Shown here: positions 48,012 through 58,800 of the stretch, one piece after another | How positions within the stretch are numbered: position 1 is the stretch's first letter | Layout: each line of letters starts with the position of its first letter | DNA from: Planococcus citri | Taxonomy: Eukaryota; Arthropoda; Insecta; Hemiptera; Pseudococcidae | Length of the DNA: 64,000 nt | Assembly: GCF_950023065.1 (NCBI RefSeq) | Contig: NC_088680.1 | Coordinates: 36,196,559 to 36,260,558, forward strand | Direction of reading: 5' to 3' | The notes under the pieces: generated by a model | The model's database searches: none | The model's input: the letters and a program-made list of their open reading frames with translations, nothing else | What the model was told of the DNA's origin: nothing | Program-made: the position numbers and the translations under genes

Positions 48012-48194
48012 GGTCAAAATGGCCTAGATACTGGAAGAATATCTGTTAGTTCGTCATCTTTATGATCTAAAATCCTCGTTGTTCTTGTTGAATATTGAAA
48101 TCCAGTATACCTATCCTGGAAGTATGGGATCGTTTGATTTAGAAGCATTACAGTACATAAACACGAATGAGCAAAAAATTATGAAAAACAAGAG
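48012..48194 (+). CDS. Possible 5' coding exon of an unrecognised gene
   Basis: A 3' splice site (GTTTGTTTGTGCAG) at about 48011 and a strong donor (AAGAG|GTAAGT) after 48194 bound 183 bases. ATG at 48124 begins 23 codons (MGSFDLEALQYINTNEQK...) and leaves phase 2. The stretch before the ATG has stops in its frame, as in a 5'UTR. I found no next exon on the + strand before the AAA-ATPase-like gene, so a large intron must follow if real. No family recognised. Confidence 0.4.
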
Positions 48195-49166
48195 GTAAGT
48201 AATCTGTAATCTGTACATGATTATTTACATTTTATACAACTTGATTAGGAAGTAAATTAATACATAAATATTGTACCTTACTTAAGACTTACGAGGTTCT
48301 CAAATTTAATTCTATATCACACAGCTCCTTGATTTTTGAAATAATGGGTAACTTTTACGCATGGATCATACTTACATACCTACTTAGTATACTTACCATA
48401 TCACGTCAGTTTGACTAAATCGTAGGTACCTAATACATACAATAATTTTTAATTACCTGTTTTTTTTTTCGATTTCGTTAATATGTATTTTTTGACCTTA
48501 AACTCTCTTTCGCAGCTTTGAAAAGTAATCAAAAGCTGAAGGTTCATTTTCCACTTGGAATGATCAAATTCGAAATTTGAATTCAAAGATACCTACAGTC
48601 ATAATTTTGAGTTCTGATAACTTTTAACATAGAGAGCATCCCGATGACCTCTTTAAATTTTCGTCAAAATCAAAACCATTTTTGAAAGTTATATAAATCG
48701 TCAATAATAATGTTTTGGATCATTCCATGTATTTTAAATACAACTACCTATGTTAAAAGCTCCCTTCTTCCAAACATTTTCGAGATTCTGAATGCAAAAG
48801 AGAGCTCATTTTTACAGTCCTGTAGGCTGAATTTGTTTCGATTATTGTACCATAGAGATGATGGGGAGGGAGCTCGAATCGATTTTGTTTGAAAATGATT
48901 ACCCAGCTGATTTTGTTTTACTTATAAGTAGGTATTACTGTTTTTGAAATTTTTCCCCGAGTTTTGAGCCTTCATCGCGTCATCATAATGATTCAAGGTT
49001 TTTGTTGAGATGATAGAAAAAAAAAATTGAAAAATTGAAAGTTGTCACTCTCAGGCATCTTTGTTAGGGTGGAACGATTTTGACTTTTGAGTAAATTTTC
49101 CGCTTCTATACCAAGTTTCGGATCAATCGATCCATTGATTGCAAAAAAAATCAATATGAAATGAAG

Positions 49167-49885
49167 GTAAAGTCTCCTCTCCAAAGAAAGTTTAAAATTA
49201 TGGATAATGTTTTTTGCTCAAGTTGACTTGAATGCTTAGAATTCCAATAAAACCGAAAAGTCCAACAAGATGCGTCCCTACTTATTACATTAGAAAGTCA
49301 ATTTTGAAACTTTGGCATTATTTTTCGAATTTTTTTTTATTTTATTCGGGTTCTTGAAAGTCAGACTTGATATCTAGAAATCCACTTCGAAGTAAATAGA
49401 AATTTCAGAATTTTTTTTTCAAGTTTGTATGTACGTACGTACCTAAGTGTAATATTATAAGAGTCGACTTGCATAAGTATATCGAAATATCGAAAATCGA
49501 TCATTTTTTCTAATCTATTAGAGTTTATTGGAATTTTTTTCATGTTTTTAAATATTGGACAAAATAATTCAACAATAATTTTTTTCCAAATTTTCAAAAA
49601 GTTCACAAATTGATATCTACACAAATTTTCGAAGTTAATCAATTCTAATACAATATCAAAATACCAAAAATTGCACTTTTTTCCAAAGTTTTCAAAAGGC
49701 TCTTGAAAATTTTGGACAGACTTCCGGTCGAAAAAATGGGTGTAAAGTCTCCAAAGAAAGTTTTAAATCATGGATAATATGTTTTTGCTCCAGTTAAGAC
49801 TCAATGTTTAGAATTCCAAATTGGAAAAAATAATCTGACTTACATAATATATAAGAAAGTCATTTTTGAAAGTTTGATATGGTTA
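49167..49885. repeat. Direct repeat, two ~150-bp copies 575 bp apart
   Basis: Segments starting GTAAAGTCTCC at 49167 and 49742 share CCAAAGAAAGTTT, ATGGATAAT, TTTTTGCTC, TTAGAATTCCAA and AAGAAAGTCA/TTAGAAAGTCA. This is a local duplication, now diverged. Confidence 0.7.
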
Positions 49886-50439
49886 TAATTTCATTGATCG
49901 GGCCCCTTCCGAAGTCTGATATAAATGTCAGCAAATCAACAACTTTTTTTATTGTTTTCAAATGTCTGTCATGATATTGCATATCTAAAAGTCGATCGAT
50001 TTACTTTCAAATTTTTGAAAACCTGGCATAATGTCAGAAAGTCAACTGATTAATTTTTTCGTTTTCAAAAATCAGGCTATAATTGCAGGAATTTATTTAT
50101 TTTTTCCACTAATTTCTTCAAAGTCAGATTGATATTATCTAAAAGCCTTCGTGCTTCAATTTGAATAAAAATTTCAGAAATTACCTGGTGAGTTCTTTTT
50201 CAAATTTTTTAAAAATCTATGATCAAATTGAGTATCGACTAATTAAGGTCTTTTTAGGCTGGATAAAGAAACGAGTTCCCAGTTTGGTGAATTTTTAAAA
50301 ATGAAAATTTCACTCATTTTGGATGAAAAATTCAGAAAATCAAATTGATGTCAAAATTAAATTTCTACCTTATTTTCAGCGATGTCTGAATATTGTGCCT
50401 AAATCGGTCGGTGGAAAGAGCCACAAAGACAGTGAATTC

Positions 50440-50950
50440 GGTTCATAGGACCTGAATTATTTCAATTTTGGCTTCTTTTGTGATAATTTTCTTTAAACTG
50501 GAAAATAAAAAAATCCTCAGGAGTCTCCAGAACGTTTCGCGATCACCGGCAATCGATTTTGAAAGCAAAAAATGGGGTACAGACCAAATTTCAGCACTTT
50601 GTGTCAATTTTATCAAATTTTGATTTTTTTTCCATGAAAAATGGTTTAAATTTCATTTTTTAAAAATTCGTCAAAAAAATCGAAAAATGAATTTCAAAAG
50701 TAAGTGAGGTATACAGGAAAATTGGGATTCAAATCGACAGAAATAGATTTTGAAAATTAATGCAAAAATTGACCTTATAGAGTCACAAAGGTGATGTGTT
50801 TTAGTTTATAATTTTGGGAGGTGTAATATTCCCGTATTTTGGCGGTTTGTAGCCAATGTCAATTTTTTCAAAGCTGCAGGAAAATCCAAAAATCCACAGA
50901 AGGCTTTAGAACAGTTCCGAACTGTCTGCTCCAGTTCTAATTTCGGCTTT
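50440..50950. repeat. Additional copies of the fold-back family motifs
   Basis: CAGGAGTCTCCAGAACG, GGGGTACAGACCAAATTTCAG and TTTGTGTCAATTTTATCAAA at 50518-50620 match the right arms at 39450-39520 and 45780-45900. A weaker version lies at 50880-50970. No inverted partner was noted nearby. Confidence 0.6.
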
Positions 50951-51238
50951 CCAACTCGATTTTTTCACTTTTTGATGTTTTTTAAATGCACCCTTCTTGA
51001 TTTTAAAAATGTTTTATCAATATTGAAAAGAAGTTCAGAATACTAGGACTGAAATTGAAATACATACCAAGAAATAGTCCCATTTATTTACTAGTTTCTT
51101 GAATCATGCCTGATGCTCTAAAATAATTTAAATTCAACTTGGGCAGAATATTCAATCTCAAGTACCTACCCTAGGTACCTATTTGGTGCCCAAACTGTTT
51201 TTAAACAAACAAAATTCAAAAACCTGGAAAAAATTGAA

Positions 51239-51244
51239 TTTATT
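51239..51244 (-). terminator. Candidate polyadenylation signal for the AAA-ATPase-like gene
   Basis: TTTATT on the + strand reads AATAAA on the minus strand, about 415 bases after the stop codon. Other signals are possible. Confidence 0.3.
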
Positions 51245-51572
51245 TTTGGAGACTCAGAATGGCTTGAAAAAATCGAATTTCGATACAAAGGTTGAAACGT
51301 GTAAAAAAATGTGTTTTTTTCTTTTCTGTTTCTTTTTTTTTTTGAAGATCATTAATTGAAAAAAAAATAAAAAGTAAACTCGAGCGACTAATTTAGTTTG
51401 GAGTACATATTTGTGTATGTAATACCTTTTCAAAAATTTCAGTCTGAAGGTTGAGAACGTTTCCAGTTTTGATTCTGAGTGAGAGAAGATTTTTTCTAGG
51501 AGAAAAAATTGGGTCAAAATAAATAAAATCGAGACCAAAACTAAACCTTACTTGGATTTAAGTACATTCAAA

Positions 51573-51692
51573 ATGACTCGTATGATATCAGTATTGTTGA
51601 TCGTTTCGATAATCACAGCTCCCAGAACCCACTATGGGATCCCTTTGTATGCTTCGCTATCTCTGAGGAGAATTCCATTCGATATGGATTAA
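51573..51692 (+). CDS. 39-codon ORF with signal-peptide-like start, antisense to the next gene
   Basis: ATG at 51573 opens a frame to TAA at 51690-51692. The first 16 residues are MTRMISVLLIVSIITA, which reads as a signal peptide with cleavage near Thr-Ala; a 23-residue tail follows. The last 36 bases overlap the 3' end of the minus-strand AAA-ATPase-like gene. It could be a small secreted peptide, or the first exon of a secreted protein (a possible GTATGC donor lies at 51648). It may also be chance. It is too short for coding statistics. Confidence 0.3.
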   Translation: MTRMISVLLIVSIITAPRTHYGIPLYASLSLRRIPFDMD

Positions 51693-53540
51693 TGCGTCAA
51701 CTTGCTCTGGTTGATTCGCCTCAATAACATTCATCGCAATATATTTCACACTATTAGCAGTCTGATTCGCTGGGAACTTTATTTTCAGGGCATCTTTCAA
51801 AGCTTCCTCGACCGTGCTCTCAAATCTGGCCACAATTACTCCGTTAATTTTCTTGCTACGAGGTGATATTAAATACATATCGTATGGAGTGAGGGAAGTA
51901 CGATTTTCCAATGGTACTTTGTCGATTATACGCACATGTCGACTATGTTGTGTATTAACCCTTCGACCCAGCGAATGGTAAATCATGGCTTGAAACTGAA
52001 TCTGAGCTGTTTGCGAGTCAGTTACTCTTCTAATACCGTTATGTAACCTGGAGGCATTGGATCGAAGGTATTCCGATTGGCAGGTGAGATTGGAGGTCTC
52101 CGGTTTACTCGATATGATATCGAGAATAACGTTGGCAATGATTGAAAATTGGGAAAAGTGTTCGAATCGTTGAATCAGCTGGTGAAGAATACATATTCTA
52201 GGTTCGTTGTTGGCCCAAACGTATCCGTACGAAGAAGTATCGTTATCGTCTGCCCTCTTGAAATATCCCATCTCGTAAAATAACGTCAGCAAGGTACGAG
52301 TGTATTGGTCGGAGCTGTCGTAATATTTACGTAACTTTAATCCCCCCACTTCCTCTAAAGCGCCGGTTTGGTAACGAGTTATATCGTAAGGTAAATTTAT
52401 ACGACCGTTGATACTCAATAAGAGGATTTGTTCGCGAAACTTGATCACGTGATAGAAATGAATTAGCACGTCGAATTCTTTGATAGGATCTGTATGAGGT
52501 TTGAGCGATTCTCTGTAGTCTTGTTTCAGCCTTTGCCTATGCAAATGATACTGGTAAATGGTATTCGGATTGTAGACGTGTAAATTAGTCCCTTGTACGC
52601 GATATCCTCGATAAAAGTTCAGCAGATTCGAGCGCATTTCCTCCGACATGGTGAACTTGACCATTAATTCGTCTGCTTCTTGTTCCAGGTAACCGTAGTG
52701 TCCAGCAAACGGATGGTTTTCCAAGAAAACCCGATGCTGAATCATACTCAAATCGCAGTAAGGTAAACTGAACGGTAAACTGGTCAGCCCTGTGATCAAA
52801 GCTCGACCAACGTATTCGGTACCATTGACCAAAGCTCTGGAGATCATTTTATTCAGATATTTATAATACTCCAACGTGTATCTGGGATCTGCTTCGTTGA
52901 CGAACGATCTACAAGACGTATTATCGTAGTTATCGATCAACAAGACCACACTGGATTGATTAAAGTAAGTATACAGTACTCTGGAAATCCTCAAGATGGC
53001 CTCCGTTATCCTCAACTTTGACGCATCTTCGCTTTGTAACTGTTTCAGGTAATCTATATCTTCCGGATCAACCGAACCTAACTTCGAAGCTGGTAAATTG
53101 ATCAACCAACGGTATTTTTGCATCGATTTCTTCAACTCGGCTCCTATAGCGGTTTTTGGCGATACTTGCAAATTCTCGGGAAACGATAAGTGGATGACCG
53201 GGTGTCGAGCCAGATGATCTCGCATTATGGAACGATGACGAGATATTTTCATCGTGCTGAAGATGCTATAAGCGTAAGTATCGTTTTGACGTTTTGGTTT
53301 ACGAGTTTTATCCACTTCGACGTCTGAGAATAAAGCTATCATGTCGAGATTGGTGGTTTTTCCGAATTTAAAAGGGCAAGTGACTAGATTATACGGCGAA
53401 GTGGAGGTGTCAAAAAAGGCTGCCAGCAGCTCAGATTTGTCGACGAAAACGGTTGATTTGCGTTGAGTATTGAATAGGTTGGCGATGACGAGATGTGAAA
53501 TGGTCAGAGAAAAGATGACAGAGCTCCATGAAAAGATCAT
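51657..53540 (-). CDS. Secreted AAA-ATPase-like / PD-(D/E)XK family protein
   Basis: A single-exon frame of 627 residues. Residues 1 to about 20 form a hydrophobic signal peptide. VFVDKSELL (31-39) and CPFKFGKTTN (55-64, Lys61) match the N-terminal motif and P-loop of the AAA-ATPase-like family (Pfam PF09820), in which the first Gly of a classical Walker A is normally missing. The Walker B strand is VVLLIDNYDN (198-207); where the family has Asp-Glu-Tyr-Asp, this protein has Asp-Asn-Tyr-Asp, so the catalytic Glu is replaced. The C-terminal part (~545-615, with DMYLI and VIVARFE) resembles the PD-(D/E)XK nuclease-like domain (PF08011) that follows in bacterial members, but the key lysine is not evident. 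About nine N-glycosylation sequons are spread along the chain, consistent with secretion. Bacterial members are cytosolic and poorly characterised. A role as a secreted effector or salivary protein is inference. The family call is strong; loss of ATPase activity is likely but unproven. Confidence 0.85.
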   Translation of the reverse strand: MIFSWSSVIFSLTISHLVIANLFNTQRKSTVFVDKSELLAAFFDTSTSPYNLVTCPFKFGKTTNLDMIALFSDVEVDKTRKPKRQNDTYAYSIFSTMKISRHRSIMRDHLARHPVIHLSFPENLQVSPKTAIGAELKKSMQKYRWLINLPASKLGSVDPEDIDYLKQLQSEDASKLRITEAILRISRVLYTYFNQSSVVLLIDNYDNTSCRSFVNEADPRYTLEYYKYLNKMISRALVNGTEYVGRALITGLTSLPFSLPYCDLSMIQHRVFLENHPFAGHYGYLEQEADELMVKFTMSEEMRSNLLNFYRGYRVQGTNLHVYNPNTIYQYHLHRQRLKQDYRESLKPHTDPIKEFDVLIHFYHVIKFREQILLLSINGRINLPYDITRYQTGALEEVGGLKLRKYYDSSDQYTRTLLTLFYEMGYFKRADDNDTSSYGYVWANNEPRICILHQLIQRFEHFSQFSIIANVILDIISSKPETSNLTCQSEYLRSNASRLHNGIRRVTDSQTAQIQFQAMIYHSLGRRVNTQHSRHVRIIDKVPLENRTSLTPYDMYLISPRSKKINGVIVARFESTVEEALKDALKIKFPANQTANSVKYIAMNVIEANQPEQVDALIHIEWNSPQR

Positions 53541-54129
53541 TGTATAGTATGTGAGAAAAAAGGAAGTGAGATAGGATGTACGAGAGGAGTGGGGTGGTCT
53601 GTGTGGATTTGAGGCTTAATTTTGAAAAGTTCACATGCTGAGGTACTCACGTGAATGATGAAAAGATATTGAAGCGTCGCTTACGAAGAGCTTTGGGCCC
53701 TTCGAACTTGCTGTACTGTTCGATTCAAGAGGAAAGTGAGCAATTCGTTTCGAGAGACGTGAAAGATAACTGAAGAATGTGATTACGAAACTGTTATCGG
53801 TGTAAATTTGAAGGAAAAAGATCTGATATGAAGAGAGACGATATTCCGTAGGTAGGTATTATGTAATATTTCAGTTCGTACCTACTTGATATAATTTTTC
53901 GATTCAAACGAACGATCATCATTCATCTTTCATGAGCATACTAAGCAGTAAGCAAGTTTATTCGTAACTTTTTTTTCCAAAATTAATGAATGGCCGGGCT
54001 CATACTCGCGGTCTTTTTTAAGTAGGTAACTAAAGTTGTAATTGCAAAGCCCTGTCTTTGCTAAAGATGTCAAAGTCTCGCTTTTCATCAACAATTGCCT
54101 AAAAGTCTCGTAATTTCTAAAAAGTATCA
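53541..54129. other. Upstream region of the AAA-ATPase-like gene
   Basis: Contains the presumed promoter and 5'UTR of the minus-strand gene. No clear TATA box or upstream exon was identified. Confidence 0.35.
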
Positions 54130-54621
54130 CTTTTTTTTGTCAATTATTCCCAAAAAAGTCCAGCTTTCCGCTAAAACTATAAAAGTCCTGCTTTTTGCTT
54201 AAAATTGTAAAAAAATCTCACATTTTACAGAAATTGACCCAAAACTTTATTTTTTAGAAAAGTGCTCGAAGATTGTTGTTTTTTTTGCAAAAAATTCCAA
54301 AAAGTCATACTTTTAGTGCGTTTCTCCAAAAATTGTCTAAAAGTCTCACTTTTTCCACAAAAATTGCGAGAAAGTAAGTATAATTGTTTGCCAAAGGCCA
54401 AGAAGTCTAGCTTTTTTGCCAAAAATTTACAAAAACTCTCTCACTTTTTGGTAAAATGCTGGAAAATGTTTTGTTTCTCCATAAATTCCAGAAGTCTCTT
54501 TCCAAAAATGATCCGAGAAGCTTTTTTTTGTTAGAAATTTCTGAAAAAATCCCTTCCTTTTAATAATAGTATATTACGTGACAGGAGCGTTACTGTCCAA
54601 TCCTGTCGCGTATACTATTTT

Positions 54622-54825
54622 AATTTCATATGAGAGGAAAATAAATGCTAAAATTTAAAAAAATGGATGATTTCGAATTTGTAAACATGTGCGGAAAACA
54701 GTTACTTTCCTCCCTAGGGAGGAAAGTAACTGTTTTCCGCACATGTTTTGATAGATGCGTTAAAGACGTATTTTCCAAACACAAAACTGTCTAGGAAACT
54801 ACTCATTTTCCGATCATGTGAAATT
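54622..54825. repeat. Fold-back element with a 66-bp perfect palindrome at its centre
   Basis: At 54683-54748 a 33-base arm (starting AAACATGTGCGGAAAACAGT) is followed with no spacer by its exact complement, centred on CCTAGG. Outside it, AATTTCATATGAGAGGAAAA near 54622 pairs imperfectly with TTTTCCGATCATGTGAAATT near 54806, so the whole ~200-base unit is an inverted repeat whose outer arms have decayed. No spacer and perfect arms are unusual because such palindromes are normally unstable. Confidence 0.85.
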
Positions 54826-54826
54826 A

Positions 54827-55084
54827 AAGCTCTTTAATACAAGTATGGAAATAGATTATACTCTTAAGAAAGTCATAGGATTTAACGTAAGTTTTACGTA
54901 CTGCGCAGTGCGCGAGCAAGCATCAAATCAGCTGTTCACGTACAACGTTGCACCCTATTGGTTGCTCCACCCACCACCACCGCGTGACGACACCAACCTG
55001 CCATGCGCAGTACGTAACACATACGTAAAATGCTATGACTTTCTTAAGAGCATACTCTATTTCCATACTTGTATTAAAGAGCTT
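54827..55084. mobile_element. MITE with ~54-bp terminal inverted repeats, TA flanks
   Basis: A 258-bp element starting AAGCTCTTTAATACAAGTAT; its right end is the near-exact complement over about 54 bases (only two changes noted). TA flanks both ends (54825-54826, 55085-55086). A second internal inverted pair (ACGTACTGCGCA / TGCGCAGTACGT) makes most of the element foldable. Confidence 0.9.
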
Positions 55085-55870
55085 TACCTTTTAATAAAAT
55101 TGTCAGTGTTGCTTTTTGCGAGAAAATGTTAAAAATTCTCAGTTCTTTAAAAATAACAACAATTTTTTCTTTTTAAACAAAATGGCTAAAAGGTGTCGTT
55201 TTTTTGCTAAAAATTACAAAAAGCTCGCATTTTCCAAAAATCGTTCAAAAGGTTTTTTTGGCCAAAAATTGACAAAAAAAAATAATTTTTTAGTCACTAC
55301 AATATTGCTTACTTCCTAGAACGTCCTGTCTTGCTTTTTGCAAAAAATGGACAGAAATTTTCGCTTTCTGGCGACATGACGTAACTTTGCGAACAAATTC
55401 CACTTTTTCTTAAAAATTGTTCAAAAGTATTGCTTTTTTTCCAGGAATTGCCAAAAATTCTCGGTTTTCAAAAATTGGCAAAAATATGTGCTTTTCAACA
55501 ACACGGCTAAAAATATCGTTTTCTTTGCAAAAAATTCCAAATAGTCTCACATTTTTTCAAAAATTCGACTTTTTGACGAGAATTTTGAGAAAGTTGAATT
55601 TTTTGCCAATAGTTGCTAAAAATTTCTGCTTTTTGCTAAAAATGGACAAAAACTCTGCTTTTTGACAAAATTACTGAAGAAATTCACTTTTTCTCCCAAA
55701 AATTGTAAAGAGTCCCGCTAATGACAAAAACTAATTTTTCTTAACAAAACGGCTAAAAAGTGTCATTTTTTAAAATTAATCCCAAAAGTCTCACGTTTTG
55801 CCAAAAATTGTCCAAAATTCTCGTTTTTTGTCAGAAATGAACAAAATGTATAATTTTTTTTACCACTAAT

Positions 55871-58800
55871 TACTTTATGGTTTTTCAGATGTAAAGTACA
55901 TACATACTGTTATTCTCTCGTAATTTCAAAACTACTCAAACTTCTTATCCTCATAAGTTCTAGATCTATTTTAGCTATAAAAACTTGATGTGCAATTTTG
56001 CTTACCTTATTTTTTATGTGTTACAGATTATGTCAGTCCTTTATGCTGAATGCTGATGCTGAAAATAGTTACCTCCATCTCAGTTCCTTCGGAATTCGGT
56101 TGAAGTGATATGGAACCTATCGTGCTCATACCTACATTATCATCTCGATGATTTTTTTTTCAACGTTAATTCTTATTCATTATTTCCACATCGATCTGTA
56201 GTGATCTTCTGAAAATTAATTCAGTAGGTACTTACATATGTATGGTTAAATGTTGTTTTCATTTTTTAGTAACTCGAATTAGTTGATAGTTTTCATTTTC
56301 AAGTTGTATGTGCCAACTGCCATCCCATGTTCTGTTGATGTCTTTAATTTTATAGTTTAATATAAATTTTCTGTCATTAAGTAATGTGTACCTACCTATT
56401 GCATAGATATATAGTATAGGTACCTACTTGAAAAAATCATTCAATTTGTTCGTACAACTTTTTTTTAGTGTATTTTTTGAAATCCTGTGTAAACTGTCTG
56501 TGAAATTAATTTCAATAAAAACGTTAGTTGCGTTGAATTGTGTATTGCTTGAATTTACAGGAGTAATAAATTTGAAATTTCAAAAACTTTTCAAGTACTC
56601 CACTTAGAATAGGGAAAGACTTCGAAAGTTCGAAGTTCAATTTGTTTTGAAATACATATTTTTTATGGGAATGTTTCTTTCAATTTGTTTAAAGAGAATT
56701 TTCTCTCAGAAGTTTTCTCTTCTTTTCGGATTCCTTGGTGAAACGACCAGTCGACCATCGTAATTTTGTGGTCGAAATAATGTCAACAGATGTCTCATTT
56801 ATATCATTTTTATTTTTTAAATTACACATTAGATTAGGTACATTATATAGGTAATTAGGTACTTGAGATCAATTTCTATTGGCTTTTTCATTTTAAAAAT
56901 GAATAACTACATATATTAACCTACTAATTGAAATGAATTGAACTAAATTTGGTAGTTGCAAAAAAAATTATTCGATTGGATGATTTTGAAATAAATTCTA
57001 ATTGAAAATAAATTGATTCGAAACAAAATTAAACAACAAAAAATGAATTTAAAAAAGATCGAATTGAATTGAAGTGAATATGATTATACATATGAACACA
57101 AAATAAAATGAATTGAATTTACCTACAATAAAACAAATTGTTCGTAAAATGAACGAACTTGAAATTGTAATAAACAAATTTAATGTATTTGCACAAATTG
57201 AAATATTGAAATAAATAAATTGGATGGAAATTTGAAACACATCAAAATAAATTATTTCAAAATAGACTACACAATAAAATGAAGAAATTTACATGAAGAT
57301 AAAGTAAAAATGAATCAAATTAATTAAATTAAAACTATTTCGAAATAACTTGGAATGAATTAAATCAAATTTGAATGAATTGAAATAAATTGGAATAAAA
57401 TGAAATGAAACAATACCTTATAAGACGTATGAGTAATTCAAAATAAATGAAGAAATAAATTAACTCAATTCATTTAAGCGCAGCAATAATCTCAAATTCG
57501 TTATTAAGTAACCTATAATTAGAGTCAAATCTTATGAAAATGTAATATTAACATTAAAATTGTGATCAGCGACCTCAGAGTAGTAAGAATTCGCCGAATT
57601 TAAAAATATTTACTCTATTTCTGATGAATTTCCTCATTTTGTGGATGTACGTAAGTACTTACAGGTAAGTAGGTAATCTTGGATTGAAATGCATGTAACG
57701 AATCAGTGTTTCCGATTCAACTAAAGTGATGGATTTCAACGATTTAATAATGTAAAATTTCATCGCAAAAGAATGAATAGCGATTTTTAGAATTGCATTA
57801 AACTGAGGTGAAAATGTACTCGTAAATTACTTGCGAAGAAACGACTATGCAACTTCATTCACATCAGATTGATATTCTACGGAATTTTTCATTAGAATAG
57901 CAGAAGATAGCGCCTGAAAGAATACAAGGTAGGTAACTCATTGAACTCTTCTTAAAAGTTGGTCCTTTGAGTTGATCGTTGTAATCGTAGAGGAGTCGCT
58001 GATTTAAGACCGTCGATGACATTGATTTTTTCGTATTCCAGCCCCGGATTGCATTTAACGCCAAAATACCATTCTTCTCATGGAAGATAATTAGAATTAA
58101 TCCAAATTCAAAGCAACTGGCCAATTGCCCATGTGATGAGACAAAATGTTGGTTTTTGGATACGAAGAATCCAATGCCGATGTTTATTTCAGAGCTAAAT
58201 TAATTTTCAAACGCAAAATTGTAATTTTTCGAAGAAAATGATTGAAATTACATTTTAATGCTTTCGAGGGCGCAAATGGATTCCGCAAAAATAGAAATAT
58301 GGGATTCTCAAAATGAGGGGCTCGATGGTTCTTTCATTTACTGTAGGTATAAGTATTACGAGTATAATATAGTGGAGAAATCTCCATTTTTATTAGTTCA
58401 TCGACCACTGTTTTTTCAAAACTTGAAAGTTTTTATTCGTTATCATTGTTTACAAAAGAAATACACTTACCAGGTCGCGATTCTTCATTTGCTTCACCTT
58501 CCGAAATTTCTATCATTTCTCAAACACACATAAAATCATTGAAATTACACGCTGAGCTCGAATTCCTTAAAATCATTTTCAAGTGCCATAAACCATAAGG
58601 ATGAAAATCGAACAAGTTACACTAATGAGAAAACCATGATGATTGTTGAAATCATAGTGACTGAAAACTTCCACGAAAACCTAACAGAGTTAATAGCGAA
58701 AGCTGAAAATGTCAAAAAAATCCAACAATAAAATTTTGCATATTCTAATTTCAAATTTCCAGCCATTTTCACCTGAACTTGCCTTTCAAGCTTCGTCAAG

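Larger units (their letters stand above)
48195..51572. other. Long interval without recognised gene
   Basis: Apart from the repeats listed at 49167-49885 and 50440-50950, AT-rich sequence with no supported exon. Confidence 0.35.
54130..55870. repeat. Degenerate ~30-36-bp minisatellite, interrupted
   Basis: Blocks of the form TTTTTTGCCAAAAATTG-AAAAAGTCTC recur with irregular spacing. Read on the other strand it matches the repeat at 25140-26340. It is interrupted between about 54566 and 55084 by a hairpin, a palindrome and a MITE. Confidence 0.65.
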
